This document shows positions 6,949 through 6,991 of a stretch of DNA of 6,991 bases, one piece after another; position 1 is the first letter of the stretch; each line of letters begins with the position of its first letter. The notes under the pieces were generated by a model that saw only the letters and a list, made by a program, of their open reading frames with translations, did not search any database and was not told the origin of the DNA. The stretch comes from Acidobacteriota bacterium. Its GTDB lineage: Bacteria > Acidobacteriota > Polarisedimenticolia > JAPUIV01. The stretch lies in NCBI GenBank assembly GCA_027296665.1, contig JAPUIV010000286.1, positions 1 through 6,991 on the forward strand. Direction: 5' to 3'. Position numbers and translations under genes: made by a program.

Positions 6949-6991
6949 CTATTCCACGGTGACGCTTTTGGCCAGGTTCCTCGGCTGGTCG
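6949..6991 (-). CDS. glmS: Glutamine--fructose-6-phosphate aminotransferase (isomerizing), C-terminal end only
   Basis: The minus strand at the right edge reads DQPRNLAKSVTVE and then TAG (6951-6949). This is the highly conserved C-terminus of GlmS, where the sugar-isomerase half ends in PRNLAKSVTVE. GlmS makes glucosamine-6-phosphate from fructose-6-phosphate and glutamine, the first step towards UDP-N-acetylglucosamine for peptidoglycan and lipopolysaccharide. Only 13 codons are inside the window, so the glutaminase half and any upstream control element cannot be judged. The CLC gene begins three bases after the stop, which suggests a shared message and possibly translational coupling. Confidence 0.88.
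   Translation of the reverse strand, partial: DQPRNLAKSVTVE

Overview
The window is an ordinary-looking piece of chromosome from a fairly GC-rich bacterium. Hand-counted 60-base stretches run from about 42% to 70% GC. There are no mobile elements, CRISPR arrays, tRNAs or rRNAs. The taxonomic signal is weak: tandem DUF4388 (PATAN) proteins, a Ycf46-type domain and a GlmS/CLC/UvrD neighbourhood would fit an environmental Gram-negative lineage such as Nitrospirota, Desulfobacterota, NC10 or Acidobacteriota. I cannot decide between them from sequence alone.

Layout, left to right. (1) Bases 1-891, plus strand: the C-terminal part of a gene that enters from the left. It has a Pro/Ala/Ser-rich linker, then a domain resembling the N-terminal domain of Ycf46-type AAA+ proteins, and stops before any ATPase motor. 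(2) Two paralogous DUF4388 proteins on the minus strand (2780-2052, then 2026-920), 25 bp apart and convergent with gene 1. A recognisable sigma70-like promoter lies in front of the pair. (3) A complete UvrD/PcrA-type superfamily 1A helicase (5075-2910, minus) with a C-terminal Tudor-like domain. (4) A CLC-family anion channel or transporter with two CBS domains (6945-5095, minus). (5) The last 13 codons of glmS at the right edge (minus).

The genes glmS, clc and uvrD follow each other on the minus strand with gaps of 3 and 19 bases, so they probably form one transcription unit. The DUF4388 pair follows after 129 bases and seems to have its own promoter. Metabolically, glmS makes glucosamine-6-phosphate for cell-wall and lipopolysaccharide synthesis, the CLC protein moves anions across the inner membrane, and the helicase unwinds DNA in repair. 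They share no obvious pathway, so the linkage is probably transcriptional convenience.

I find no convincing new system. The points most worth following up are the motorless Ycf46-like protein beside two PATAN proteins, the lower GC of the first DUF4388 gene, the unusual ion-pathway residues of the CLC protein, and the unassigned C-terminal domain of the second DUF4388 protein.
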